From assembly GCF_004349355.1 (NCBI RefSeq), contig NZ_SMFK01000015.1:27711-91710 (forward strand): a stretch of DNA of 64,000 nucleotides, given 5' to 3'. The notes below the pieces were generated by a model. It made no database searches. It had not been told where the DNA came from and saw nothing but the letters and a program-made list of their open reading frames with translations. This DNA is from Flavobacterium cellulosilyticum. GTDB taxonomy: Bacteria > Bacteroidota > Bacteroidia > Flavobacteriales > Flavobacteriaceae. A program made the position numbers and the translations under genes. How positions within the stretch are numbered: the first letter of the stretch is position 1; each line of letters begins with the position of its first letter. Below are positions 7,535 through 15,843 of this stretch, one piece after another.

Positions 7535-8713
7535 CTATTTAAATGCTGATATTCCAGTAATATCCATTCCAGTTATCAATAAATGAATGTCATGCGTTCC
7601 TTCGTATGTGATAACAGATTCTAAATTCATCATATGTCTCATGATCGAATAGTCGCCGCTAATTCCCATTGCGCCAAGGATTTGTCGTGCTTCGCGGGCA
7701 ATATGAATCGCCATATCTACATTATTTCTTTTGGCCATTGAAATTTGTGCAGTAGTAGCTTTTCCTTCATTTTTTAAAACACCTAAACGCCAGGTGAGTA
7801 ATTGTGCTTTGGTGATTTCGGTAATCATTTCGGCCAATTTTTTCTGTTGTAATTGAGTTCCGGCTATAGGTTTGTCAAATTGGATTCTTTCCTTGGCATA
7901 TCGTAGCGCCGTGTCGTAGCAATCCATGGCTGCCCCAATTGCGCCCCAAGCAATCCCATATCGAGCTGAATCTAAACAGCCAAGCGGAGCTCCTAATCCA
8001 GATTTGTTAGGCAATAAATTTCCTTTTGGAACTTTTACATTATCAAAAATTAATTCTCCAGTGGCAGATGCTCGAAGTGACCATTTGTGGTGTGTTTCAG
8101 GTGTTGAAAATCCCTGCATTCCTCTTTCTATAATTAAACCATGAATTCGTCCTTCTTCATTTTTAGCCCAAACAATTGCGATGTCTGCAAAAGGAGCGTT
8201 CGAAATCCACATTTTGGCGCCGTTTAAAAGATAATGGTCACCTTTGTCTTTGAAATTAGTTATCATGCTTCCGGGATCAGAACCATAATTTGGTTCAGTC
8301 AAGCCAAAACAACCCATGAATTCTCCTGATGCTAATTTGGGTAAATATTTCATGCGTTGTTCCTCATTACCGTATTTCCAGATAGGATACATCACTAAAG
8401 AAGATTGTACCGAAGCTGTAGATCTCACACCAGAATCCCCTCTTTCGATTTCCTGCATTATCAAACCATAAGAAATATAATCGAGTCCTGCTCCACCATA
8501 TTCTTCAGGAATATAAGGCCCAAAGGCACCAATTTCTGCCAAGCCATGAATGATTTGTATTGGGAACTCTGCTTTTTGAGCATAGTCTTCAATAATTGGT
8601 GACACTTCTCGTTTTACCCAGCCTCTAGCAGCTTCACGAACTAATTTGTGTTCATCCGATAATAAAGCATCAAGGTCGTAATAATCTGGAGATTGAAATA
8701 AGTCTGGTTTCAT
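7535..8713 (-). CDS. Acyl-CoA dehydrogenase, glutaryl-CoA dehydrogenase-like
   Basis: The 392-residue flavoprotein has the whole ACAD fold: the N-terminal helical domain, the FAD/substrate segment GCFGLTEPNYGSDPGSM, the middle strand KMWISNAPFADIAIVWAK, and the C-terminal domain with RQILGAMGISGDYSIMRHM. The catalytic base is in ITYEGTHDIHLLITG, as in glutaryl-CoA dehydrogenases, and the PEEYGGAGLDYISYG and GDSGVRSTASVQSSLVM segments also match that subfamily. It oxidises an acyl-CoA to the enoyl-CoA, probably in lysine or tryptophan breakdown. No other genes of that pathway are beside it. Confidence 0.85.
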   Translation of the reverse strand: MKPDLFQSPDYYDLDALLSDEHKLVREAARGWVKREVSPIIEDYAQKAEFPIQIIHGLAEIGAFGPYIPEEYGGAGLDYISYGLIMQEIERGDSGVRSTASVQSSLVMYPIWKYGNEEQRMKYLPKLASGEFMGCFGLTEPNYGSDPGSMITNFKDKGDHYLLNGAKMWISNAPFADIAIVWAKNEEGRIHGLIIERGMQGFSTPETHHKWSLRASATGELIFDNVKVPKGNLLPNKSGLGAPLGCLDSARYGIAWGAIGAAMDCYDTALRYAKERIQFDKPIAGTQLQQKKLAEMITEITKAQLLTWRLGVLKNEGKATTAQISMAKRNNVDMAIHIAREARQILGAMGISGDYSIMRHMMNLESVITYEGTHDIHLLITGMDITGISAFK

Positions 8714-8835
8714 GATTATGAATTTTATGTAACAAAGCTACATAAAGAAATATAACAATACAAAGATGAAATGTTATATTTTGAATTATCCATAAAGAAA
8801 GGATACTATTGAAAGAATGGAAGAATAGTATTCGA

Positions 8836-9576
8836 TTACATCTTCAAATAAAAATCTTTTGTCAATTCGATGTATTCAGGAGTATAAATATGTCTAGCTG
8901 TTTCTATTGTTAATTCATCAGCAGTAAATGTGCTCAACTGCTCCGCCCGGTCGCTGTCGCTAGGGTCATATCGTTTGAAAGCCAATAAGCTGCGTTTTAC
9001 CTCCGTTGTTGGAGTTCCTTTTACGCGAGTTATTTTGACAGGGAATAATTCAAACTCTTTGGCTAGAGCTATGAAATTTTGTTCTTCTTTGAATGGGATA
9101 ATTACAGCAAATAGTCCGTTTTCAGATAATAACAAATCAGCTACCTCAATCAGATCCTCGAAGGGCATTGCTGATTGAAAACGTGCTAAATCGCGTTGTT
9201 CATCATTAGATTTGTAATCTTCGGAATAAAAAGGGGGATTGGAAACAATTAAATCGTATTCGTCTTCTGGTTCTTCAATAAATTCATCTATTCCGGCATG
9301 AAAACAAAACAAACGATCGTTCCAAGGGGAGTTTTCAAAATTATCTGTGGCCTGTTCGTAGGCTTCTTCGTCAATCTCTACTGCGTCGATCTGAGTTGCG
9401 GCACTTCGTTGTGACAGCATTAAGGCGATAATTCCAGTTCCAGTTCCAATGTCTAAAATACTGAAAGGATTGTTTTCAATAGGCGCCCAAGCTCCTAGAA
9501 GTACTCCGTCAGTTCCAATTTTCATCGCGCATCGGTCTTGTTCGACTGAAAATTGTTTGAATTGGAATTTTGACAT
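8836..9576 (-). CDS. trmN6: tRNA1(Val) (adenine(37)-N6)-methyltransferase-like
   Basis: The 246-residue SAM-dependent methyltransferase has FKQFSVEQDRCAMKIGTDGVLLG at the N-terminus, the SAM loop ILDIGTGTGIIALMLSQ (near residues 40-56), and the N6-adenine motif IVSNPPFY (near residues 109-116). This is the YfiC/TrmN6 arrangement, which methylates A37 of tRNA-Val. It lies 57 bases downstream of rimM in the same direction and may be the last gene of the rpsP-rimM operon, an arrangement that fits a translation-related role. Confidence 0.85.
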   Translation of the reverse strand: MSKFQFKQFSVEQDRCAMKIGTDGVLLGAWAPIENNPFSILDIGTGTGIIALMLSQRSAATQIDAVEIDEEAYEQATDNFENSPWNDRLFCFHAGIDEFIEEPEDEYDLIVSNPPFYSEDYKSNDEQRDLARFQSAMPFEDLIEVADLLLSENGLFAVIIPFKEEQNFIALAKEFELFPVKITRVKGTPTTEVKRSLLAFKRYDPSDSDRAEQLSTFTADELTIETARHIYTPEYIELTKDFYLKM

Positions 9577-9632
9577 AAAGATTTAAGATTATTTTTGGAT
9601 TAACCGATTAATCAATTAACCGATTAAACTTT

Positions 9633-10157
9633 TTACAAATACATTTCAATCAAACCTTCTGGTAAGTCCATGATGACTTTTTTGTTTTCTCGGTCAATTT
9701 TTACCAAGAAATGGTCAATCATTGGAATTAAGATTTCAACATCACCCTTTAAAACTTCGAATAGAGGTTGGGCAGTTGAATCGTTAACGGATTGAATTAC
9801 TCCAACTACGCCAAGGCGTTTGTCTTCAACTTCAAAACCGATAACTTCGTGATAGTAGAATTTGTTGCCCGAAAGTTTGGGTAACATTTTAATAGGGAGA
9901 TATAAATCGTTTCCAAGTAAAGCTTCTGCTTCCTCTTCGGTGCTTACATCTTCAAAACGGATACGGAGAAAGTCGTTTTTGTGAAGCGAACTGCTTTCAA
10001 TAAAAAAAGGAACCAAGTGTTTGTTGCATTCAACAAACACTGATTCCAAGTTTTCGTATAACTCAGGTTCGTCCGTGTCTAAATAGGCAAGAACTTCCCC
10101 TTTGAAACTGAATTTTTTTGCGATTTTACCTAAATAGAAACAATCTTCTTTACGCAT
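9633..10157 (-). CDS. rimM: 16S rRNA processing protein RimM
   Basis: The 174-residue protein has the RimM N-terminal domain (YLGKIAKKFSFKGEVLAYLDTDEPELY) and the C-terminal PRC-barrel (FYYHEVIGFEVEDKRLGVVG and LIPMIDHFLVKIDRENKKVIMDLPEGLI). RimM binds S19 and helps 30S head maturation. It follows rpsP by 14 bases on the minus strand, the conserved rpsP-rimM order seen across bacteria. The usual third member of this operon, trmD, is not here: trmN6 occupies the next position. Confidence 0.93.
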   Translation of the reverse strand: MRKEDCFYLGKIAKKFSFKGEVLAYLDTDEPELYENLESVFVECNKHLVPFFIESSSLHKNDFLRIRFEDVSTEEEAEALLGNDLYLPIKMLPKLSGNKFYYHEVIGFEVEDKRLGVVGVIQSVNDSTAQPLFEVLKGDVEILIPMIDHFLVKIDRENKKVIMDLPEGLIEMYL

Positions 10158-10171
10158 CTTCGCTACTTAAA

Positions 10172-10735
10172 TTATGCTTCTGGAGTTTCTTCTTCTTCAG
10201 CAGCAGGAGCTTCTTCAGTGGCAGCTTCAACTTCAGCAACTTCTTCTTCAATAACAGGATTAGCAGCAGCAATTGCGTCAGCTTCTACTTGAGCAGCAGT
10301 AGCCAATCGTTTTGCGTTTACAGCTTGTTCTGCTTTGAAAGCTTTTGCTTTAGCGTCAGCTTGTGCTTTAGATAAACCGTCTTTTTTAGAATCTACTGTT
10401 CCAGCTTTTGCTTCTAACCAAGCAGCTAATTTTGCATCAGCTTGTTCTTGAGTCAAAGCTCCTTTACGAATACCTCCATCAAGGTGGTGTTTCAATAAAG
10501 CTCCTTTGTAAGAAAGAATTGCTTTTGCTGTATCAGTTGGTTGAGCACCATTGTGCAACCATTTTACTGCGCTATCCAAGTTTAATTCGATAGTTGCAGG
10601 GTTTGTGTTTGGATTGTAAGTACCAATTTTTTCTAGGTATTTACCATCTCTTTTTGAGCGAGCATCTGCTGCTACAACCCAGTAAAACGGTTTTTGTTTT
10701 TTACCGTGTCTTTGTAATCTTATTTTTACTGACAT
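10172..10735 (-). CDS. rpsP: 30S ribosomal protein S16
   Basis: Residues 1-85 are a standard S16 (MSVKIRLQRHGKKQKPFYWVVAADARSKRDG...). The protein is 187 residues long, about twice the usual length, because of a C-terminal extension rich in Ala, Lys and then Glu (EEEVAEVEAATEEAPAAEEEE). Such tails are normal for S16 in Flavobacteria. It leads the rpsP-rimM-(trmN6) operon. A TATCTTTG -7 box lies 50 bases upstream on the minus strand. Confidence 0.96.
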   Translation of the reverse strand: MSVKIRLQRHGKKQKPFYWVVAADARSKRDGKYLEKIGTYNPNTNPATIELNLDSAVKWLHNGAQPTDTAKAILSYKGALLKHHLDGGIRKGALTQEQADAKLAAWLEAKAGTVDSKKDGLSKAQADAKAKAFKAEQAVNAKRLATAAQVEADAIAAANPVIEEEVAEVEAATEEAPAAEEEETPEA

Positions 10736-10784
10736 AATCTAATGATTAAATTTTGAGGTACTCGACCTCGATTAATTAAGGGTG

Positions 10785-10792
10785 CAAAGATA
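10785..10792 (-). promoter_or_regulatory. -7 box of the rpsP operon
   Basis: The minus strand reads TATCTTTG, an exact TAnnTTTG match, 50-57 bases upstream of the rpsP start. The -33 element is not evident. Confidence 0.55.
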
Positions 10793-10932
10793 CATTTTTT
10801 ATTTGTAATTACTAATTCGTTATTAGATTTAATGAATGCTAATTTATTGTGGTGTTTTCGATGTAACTTTTGGATGTAGTTCCTTTTTTTTAATCAAAAT
10901 ACTATACTTTTGTGTAGTTCAATATCAATATT

Positions 10933-11412
10933 ATGAAATATTTTTTTCTATATAGTTTGCTTTTCCTAGCTTTTATTTCTTGTCAGGATGACGTTAAGTT
11001 TAATAATCCTGCTTTTGAAGGACAAAAAGATAATGTGTTCTGGAGAGCGGTTGATGCAAAAGCTTTTCTTTCCAAAAGTGGATCATTAAGTATAGAAGCC
11101 TATACAAGAAATGAAAAAGTGACTTTAAAAACTACTTCTACAATTTTACAAACCTATATATTAGGTACAAGTACGTCAAATATGGCAACTTATGTTTTAA
11201 CAGATAGCAGCGGAACAATAACTTTTGCTACTGGAACGGGGAGAGGTTCAGGGCAAATAGTTATTGATGAATATGATACGGTAAATAAAACCGTTACAGG
11301 TACATTTAAATTTAATGCTGAAAACGTCTTTAATAATCCCTTGGCTGGACCAATATTGAATTTTCAATATGGTCATTTTTATAAAGTTCCAGTAACTGTA
11401 TTGGTTTTATAA
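10933..11412 (+). CDS. DUF6252-like lipoprotein
   Basis: The 159-residue product has a lipoprotein signal (LLFLAFISCQDD, lipid-bearing Cys17) followed by a compact beta-rich domain: FWRAVDAKAFLS, LSIEAYTRNEKVTLKT, and a C-terminal KTVTGTFKFNAEN. This layout matches small DUF6252 lipoproteins of Flavobacteria, whose function is unknown. It is divergent from rpsP. TACTTTTG at 10905-10912 is a likely -7 box 20 bases before the ATG. Confidence 0.7.
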   Translation: MKYFFLYSLLFLAFISCQDDVKFNNPAFEGQKDNVFWRAVDAKAFLSKSGSLSIEAYTRNEKVTLKTTSTILQTYILGTSTSNMATYVLTDSSGTITFATGTGRGSGQIVIDEYDTVNKTVTGTFKFNAENVFNNPLAGPILNFQYGHFYKVPVTVLVL

Positions 11413-11531
11413 TTCAATATTTATTTTGAAAAACTCTTGTATTTAGCGAGTTTCGGATCTGTTATTGAGTATTTCACAAAAATATATGCTATAAATTAGC
11501 TAATACATAGTAGATTAGAAATAAATAAGAG

Positions 11532-11539
11532 TACATTTG
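11532..11539 (+). promoter_or_regulatory. -7 box of the RRM protein gene
   Basis: TACATTTG matches TAnnTTTG and lies 24 bases before the start codon. A TTAG at 11514-11517 may act as a weak -33 element. Confidence 0.5.
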
Positions 11540-11563
11540 TACAGTTATTTAAAATAAGTACAT

Positions 11564-11929
11564 ATGAATATTTTTGTTGGAAGCCTTCCATTCAGTATTG
11601 AGGAAGCAGATTTAAGAGAGTCTTTCGAGGCTTACGGAGCAGTTGATTCTGTGAAAATTATTACTGATAAATTTACTGGAAGAAGTAAAGGATTCGGTTT
11701 TGTTGAAATGCCAAATGATGACGAGGCTCAAAAAGCAATCGATGAGTTAAACGGAGCGACTGTTCAAGGTCGTGCTATCGTAGTAAATAAATCTGAGCCA
11801 AAACCAGAAGGCGAAAGAAGAAGTTTTAACAGCAACAGCCGTGGTGGAGATTCACGCGGAGGTTATGGTGGTGGAAACAGCCGTGGTGGAGACAACCGTG
11901 GAGGTGGAGACAGAGGAGGAAGATATTAA
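11564..11929 (+). CDS. RRM-type RNA-binding protein
   Basis: The 121-residue protein has one RNA recognition motif (residues 1-80): RNP2 IFVGSLPFS and RNP1 SKGFGFVEM are both present. A glycine/arginine-rich tail (RGGDSRGGYGGGNSRGGDNRGG) follows, like cold-inducible RNA-binding proteins of Bacteroidota and cyanobacteria. It likely binds single-stranded RNA, perhaps as a chaperone. It is a single gene with its own -7 box and a strong terminator 18 bases downstream. Confidence 0.92.
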   Translation: MNIFVGSLPFSIEEADLRESFEAYGAVDSVKIITDKFTGRSKGFGFVEMPNDDEAQKAIDELNGATVQGRAIVVNKSEPKPEGERRSFNSNSRGGDSRGGYGGGNSRGGDNRGGGDRGGRY

Positions 11930-11947
11930 TATTTTCTTTTAAAACAT

Positions 11948-11983
11948 AAAAAAAGGTGTCAATGAAAATTGACACCTTTTTTG
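11948..11983 (+). terminator. Terminator after the RRM gene
   Basis: The arms AAAGGTGTCAA and TTGACACCTTT surround a short loop and end in a T-tract. Confidence 0.88.
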
Positions 11984-12040
11984 TTTGCTCTCATTCCAAA
12001 CCCTCTCCAGAGGAGTGGGAGAGAATTTCTTGTTTTCTGT

Positions 12041-12064
12041 TAACCAATTTCCAACTTCTTTAGT
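12041..12064 (-). pseudogene. Fragment of a leuB 3' end
   Basis: These 24 bases match 13116-13139, the 3' end of leuB, at 23 of 24 positions and in the same orientation. The minus-strand reading is TKEVGNWLTENK, against TKEVGDWLAANI at the LeuB C-terminus. It seems to be the last trace of a second leuB end, left about 1 kb away from the intact gene. A TonB-domain gene lies between the two. Confidence 0.5.
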
Positions 12065-12216
12065 ACTATCTGATTTTTCTCTAGACAATCTTTTTCATTG
12101 CTTGAATTATGGAATAATAAACAAGAAATTACACCATTAACTTGTTTGCGGTCTAATGGATAATTCAAAATAATTTATATATTTGGTTGTTTATAAATAA
12201 TTGAACATTCCATAAA

Positions 12217-12957
12217 ATGAGGAAATTACTTTTTGCAACAATTGCTTTTTTGGCAATTCAATTCGTTTCAGCTCAAGAAACGACAACTGATTCAAATAAC
12301 CTTATTTACAATCTAGATGAAATTGAAAAAATACCCGAGTTTCCAGGGGGGATGAATGAGTTTTATAACTTTATTAGAAAAAATTATACTGCTCCATCTA
12401 AGACTCTTTCAGATAAAGTTTTGGTACGTTTTATAGTTGAAAAAGATGGTAGTCTATCCAGTTTCAAAGTATTGAAGTCTGTTAATTATGATTCCGATAA
12501 AGAAGCTGTTAGGGTTTTATCAATATGCCCTAATTGGATTCCTGGAGAAAAAAATGGTCAAAAAGTAAGATGCAAGTTTACTCTTCCAATCTCAAAATTA
12601 ATTTATAATTATCAGATCCATACTTACTCTGCTCAACAAAGTTTAAAAGGGGTTATTTACAATTCAGCTGGGATGGAAAAAAAACCGGAATTTCCGGGAG
12701 GTATTGAAAAGTTACATGAATTTATTAGAAATAATTACATTGCTCCCTCAAAGGGTGTTAAAGGGAATGTCTTTGTGACTTTTATAATTGAAATAGACGG
12801 TAGTCTTTCAGATATTAAAGTATTAAGAGATCCAGGTTATGGAACGGCAGCGGAAGTTATAAGGGTTATGTCAAAATGTCCTAATTGGATTCCAGGGGAA
12901 CAAAATGGTCAAAAAGTAAGAACTACTTATAGTTTACCAATTCCTATAAAATCCTAG
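12217..12957 (+). CDS. Secreted protein with two tandem TonB C-terminal-like domains
   Basis: The 246-residue product has a cleavable signal peptide (LLFATIAFLAIQFVSAQ) and then two copies of one domain, about residues 35-130 and 150-243. Each copy runs PEFPGG(M/I), (E/H)FIR(K/N)NY, VxFI(V/I)E(K/I)DGSLS, KVL, and CPNWIPGE(K/Q)NGQKVR. This is the TonB C-terminal fold of energy transducers, but without the N-terminal membrane anchor and proline-rich linker. The copies are close even at the DNA level, so the duplication is recent. Its role is unknown. It could be a periplasmic partner of a TonB system. Confidence 0.8.
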   Translation: MRKLLFATIAFLAIQFVSAQETTTDSNNLIYNLDEIEKIPEFPGGMNEFYNFIRKNYTAPSKTLSDKVLVRFIVEKDGSLSSFKVLKSVNYDSDKEAVRVLSICPNWIPGEKNGQKVRCKFTLPISKLIYNYQIHTYSAQQSLKGVIYNSAGMEKKPEFPGGIEKLHEFIRNNYIAPSKGVKGNVFVTFIIEIDGSLSDIKVLRDPGYGTAAEVIRVMSKCPNWIPGEQNGQKVRTTYSLPIPIKS

Positions 12958-13005
12958 TATTATTTTGAGTATCTCGGAAAAGTAATTGTTGAAAAAAATA
13001 TCCAC

Positions 13006-13037
13006 AAAAAAAGCTGTCAAATTTGACAGCTTTTTTT
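13006..13037. terminator. Bidirectional terminator between the TonB-domain gene and leuB
   Basis: A perfect 32-base palindrome with arms AAAAAAAGCTGTCAAA and TTTGACAGCTTTTTTT. It is T-rich on both strands and lies between convergent genes. Confidence 0.85.
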
Positions 13038-13048
13038 GTTTTCAAAGA

Positions 13049-13079
13049 GATTTGACAACTTTCAAAAAGTTGTCAAATC
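13049..13079. terminator. Second hairpin before the leuB stop
   Basis: A 13-bp perfect stem (GATTTGACAACTT with AAGTTGTCAAATC) with a 5-base loop. It shares the TTGACA core with the neighbouring palindrome and lies between it and the leuB 3' end. On the minus strand it has no T-run of its own, so it may only stabilise the leuB mRNA end. Confidence 0.5.
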
Positions 13080-13100
13080 ATATTATTTCTTATCAGTGAA

Positions 13101-14156
13101 TTAGATATTAGCCGCTAACCAATCTCCAACTTCTTTAGTTCCGTAAGCTTTTCCGCCATCGGCTAAGTCTTCGGTAACGATTCCTGCTTCTAAAGCTTTG
13201 TTTACTGAATCTCTCATTGCTTTTCCTTCTTCCATCAAACCGAAGTTTTCAAACATCATAGCTGCGGATAAAACAGTAGCCATAGGATTAGCAATGTTTA
13301 AACCAGTTGCTTGAGGATATGAACCGTGAATTGGCTCAAACAAAGATACCTCAGCTCCCATAGACGCTGAAGGCATTAATCCCATAGAACCTGAAATTAC
13401 AGAAGCTTCATCAGTTAAAATATCTCCAAATAAGTTCTCTGTAATCAATACATCATATGTGTTTGGCCATTGCACCAAACGCATCGCAACTGCATCAACA
13501 AATTCGTATGAAACAGTAACTTCAGGATAATCTTTTTCCATAGCTTGAACTGTTTCTCTCCACAAACGAGATGTTTCAAGAACGTTAGCTTTATCTACGC
13601 AACACAATCTTTTAGAACGTGTCATGGCTAATTCAAAACCTTTTTTAGCCAAACGTTGTACCTCATGTCTTGTGTACACACAGTTGTCAAAAGCAGTTTC
13701 TCCACCGTCTCTTCTTCCTTTTTCTCCAAAGTAGATTCCACCAGTTAGTTCACGTAGAAAAACCAAATCAGTTCCTTCGATACGCTCTCTTTTTAAAGGA
13801 GATTTATCTAATAAAGATGGAAAAGTAAAAGTAGGTCTTACGTTTGCAAACAAACCTAATGCTTTACGCATTTTCAACAATCCTTGTTCAGGACGGACAG
13901 GTGCTGAAGGATCATTGTCGTATTTTGGGTGGCCAATTGCACCAAATAAAACTGCATCAGCGTTTTTACAAATTTCATGTGTTGAATCTGGATAAGGTTC
14001 CCCTACTGCGTCAATCGCTGCAGCACCAGTCAAAGCTGGTTTCCAAGTAATTTCATGTCCAAATTTTTGTGCAATTGCATCTGATACTTTTACAGCTTGA
14101 TCAATTACTTCAGGACCGATTCCGTCTCCTGCTAAAAGTGCTATGTTAAATTTCAT
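13101..14156 (-). CDS. leuB: 3-isopropylmalate dehydrogenase
   Basis: The 351-residue enzyme oxidatively decarboxylates 3-isopropylmalate (and, in the citramalate route, 3-methylmalate) with NAD. It shows LLAGDGIGPEVIDQAV at the N-terminus, the substrate-binding RPEQGLLKMRKALGLFANVRP, LVFLRELTGGIYFGEKG, the catalytic VDAVAMRLVQWPNTYDVLITENLFGDILTDEAS, and the NAD-binding FEPIHGSYPQATGLNIANP. It is the last gene of the minus-strand cluster leuC-leuD-cimA/leuA-leuB, 32 bases after its upstream neighbour. Confidence 0.97.
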   Translation of the reverse strand: MKFNIALLAGDGIGPEVIDQAVKVSDAIAQKFGHEITWKPALTGAAAIDAVGEPYPDSTHEICKNADAVLFGAIGHPKYDNDPSAPVRPEQGLLKMRKALGLFANVRPTFTFPSLLDKSPLKRERIEGTDLVFLRELTGGIYFGEKGRRDGGETAFDNCVYTRHEVQRLAKKGFELAMTRSKRLCCVDKANVLETSRLWRETVQAMEKDYPEVTVSYEFVDAVAMRLVQWPNTYDVLITENLFGDILTDEASVISGSMGLMPSASMGAEVSLFEPIHGSYPQATGLNIANPMATVLSAAMMFENFGLMEEGKAMRDSVNKALEAGIVTEDLADGGKAYGTKEVGDWLAANI

Positions 14157-14188
14157 TCTTATTGTTTTGTGTTATTGGTTGTGTTTAA

Positions 14189-15712
14189 TTATACTGTTGC
14201 AATGTTAAGCATTTTTTGTGTTGCAATGATTGCTGCTACTGTTTGATCGGAGTCTAGTCCACGAGTTTTGAATTCCTTTCCGTTATTTGTCCATGTGATG
14301 ATGGTTTCGCATAAGGCATCTGAACTACTTCCTGGTGGAATTCTTACCGCATAGTCAATCAGTTTTGGTAAAATCATTTTTTTGTTCTTATAAATTTTCA
14401 CTAATGCATTCATAAAAGCATCAAATTGTCCGTCACCTTGAGCGTGTTCTTCTATTATTTCTCCATCAATTTTCAAGCAAAGTGTTGTTGAAGGACGCAT
14501 TCCTTTAGCATGAGATAAAACATAGGATGCAACTGTTATTTTTTCTTCATAAGTATGACTATCCAATACATCCGAAATGATATAAGGTAAATCTTCCTTA
14601 GTAACCGTTTCTTTTTTATCACCCAGTTCAATGATTCGTTGAGTAACTAATTTTAAATCTTCTTGGTTTAGCTTTAATCCTAATTCTTGAAGGTTTTTTT
14701 CGATATTGGCTTTTCCTGAAGTTTTCCCTAAAGCGTATTTTCGTTTTCTTCCAAAACGTTCTGGAAGTAAATCATTAAAATATAAATTGTTTTTGTTGTC
14801 GCCATCGGCATGAATTCCAGCAGTTTGTGTAAAAACATTGTCTCCAACGATGGGTTTATTTGCAGGAATTCTATAGCCAGTAAATGTCTCTACCAATTTA
14901 CTCACAGAGTATAAAGAAGATTCCTTCACATTGATTTTTACTTCAGGCATAAAATCATTGATAACGGCTACAGTACTTTCAAGCGGAGCATTCCCTGCTC
15001 GTTCTCCCATTCCGTTTACGGTTACGTGAAGACCGTGGATGCCCGCTTTTATCGCTTCCATGACATTAGCAATACTTAAATCATAATCGTTATGGGCGTG
15101 AAAATCAAAATGAATTTTAGGATATTTAGCTATAATTTCAGAAATGAAAGCGAATGTTTCTGAAGGAATTAATACGCCTAAAGTATCAGGTAATAATATT
15201 CTTTGAACTGGTTGCTGTGTTAAAAAATCTAAATATTGGTATACATATTCCGGAGAATTACGCATTCCGTTGCTCCAATCCTCTAAATATACATTGGTTG
15301 CAATTCCGTTTTCATTGGCCAAAGCAATAGTTTGGGCAATTTCAGTAAAATGTTGTTCTGGAGTTTTCTTTAATTGGTATTTAAGATGATTCAAGGAACC
15401 TTTGGTCAATAAATTTTGAACTTTGGCACCTGTTTTTTTCATCCATTCGATTGATAAACCACCATCAACAAAAGTTAAAACTTCAACTCGATTAGAGTAT
15501 CCTTTAGATTCAGCCCAAGACATAATGCCTTTAACTCCTTGAAATTCTCCTTCACTCACACGAGCTGAGGCGATTTCGATGCGATCAATATTTAATTCTT
15601 CAAGCAACAATTGTGCAATGGTTAGTTTTTCTGCAGCAGAAAAAGAGACTCCCGAGGTTTGTTCCCCATCACGGAGAGTCGTGTCCATTATTTCAATTTT
15701 TCTTTTTTCCAT
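14189..15712 (-). CDS. Citramalate/2-isopropylmalate synthase, closest in pattern to CimA
   Basis: The 507-residue enzyme is a DRE-TIM metallolyase with the LeuA C-terminal regulatory domain (from about residue 390). Catalytic motifs are MDTTLRDGEQTSGVSFS, HFDFHAHNDYDLSIAN and GMGERAGNAPLE. It condenses acetyl-CoA with a 2-oxo acid. Several segments (NLLTKGSLNHLK, NVYLEDWSNGMRNSPEYV, TAGIHADGDNKNNLYFNDLLPERFGRKRKYALGK) recall the citramalate synthase of Leptospira rather than typical LeuA. If so it uses pyruvate and feeds isoleucine through LeuCD and LeuB. It would still be annotated leuA by position. The specificity is inferred from remembered sequence. Confidence 0.75.
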   Translation of the reverse strand: MEKRKIEIMDTTLRDGEQTSGVSFSAAEKLTIAQLLLEELNIDRIEIASARVSEGEFQGVKGIMSWAESKGYSNRVEVLTFVDGGLSIEWMKKTGAKVQNLLTKGSLNHLKYQLKKTPEQHFTEIAQTIALANENGIATNVYLEDWSNGMRNSPEYVYQYLDFLTQQPVQRILLPDTLGVLIPSETFAFISEIIAKYPKIHFDFHAHNDYDLSIANVMEAIKAGIHGLHVTVNGMGERAGNAPLESTVAVINDFMPEVKINVKESSLYSVSKLVETFTGYRIPANKPIVGDNVFTQTAGIHADGDNKNNLYFNDLLPERFGRKRKYALGKTSGKANIEKNLQELGLKLNQEDLKLVTQRIIELGDKKETVTKEDLPYIISDVLDSHTYEEKITVASYVLSHAKGMRPSTTLCLKIDGEIIEEHAQGDGQFDAFMNALVKIYKNKKMILPKLIDYAVRIPPGSSSDALCETIITWTNNGKEFKTRGLDSDQTVAAIIATQKMLNIATV

Positions 15713-15781
15713 TTTAAATTTGATACTAATTGATTTTATAAATAAAATCGGAAAATTGTATTTTTTATATAAAGATTAAAA

Positions 15782-15834
15782 GCAGTTACTGAGTTCAACT
15801 TAAAAGCTGAACTTACAGTAACTGCATTTTTATT
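15782..15834 (-). terminator. Intercistronic hairpin between leuD and the cimA/leuA-type gene
   Basis: The outer arms GCAGTTACTG (15782-15791) and CAGTAACTGC (15817-15826) and the inner arms AGTTCAACT/AGCTGAACT form a long stem. On the minus strand it lies just after the leuD stop and is followed by GCTTTTAATCTT, a weak T-tract. It could end part of the leuCD transcripts or protect their 3' end. Confidence 0.6.
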
Positions 15835-15843
15835 TTTTATTTT

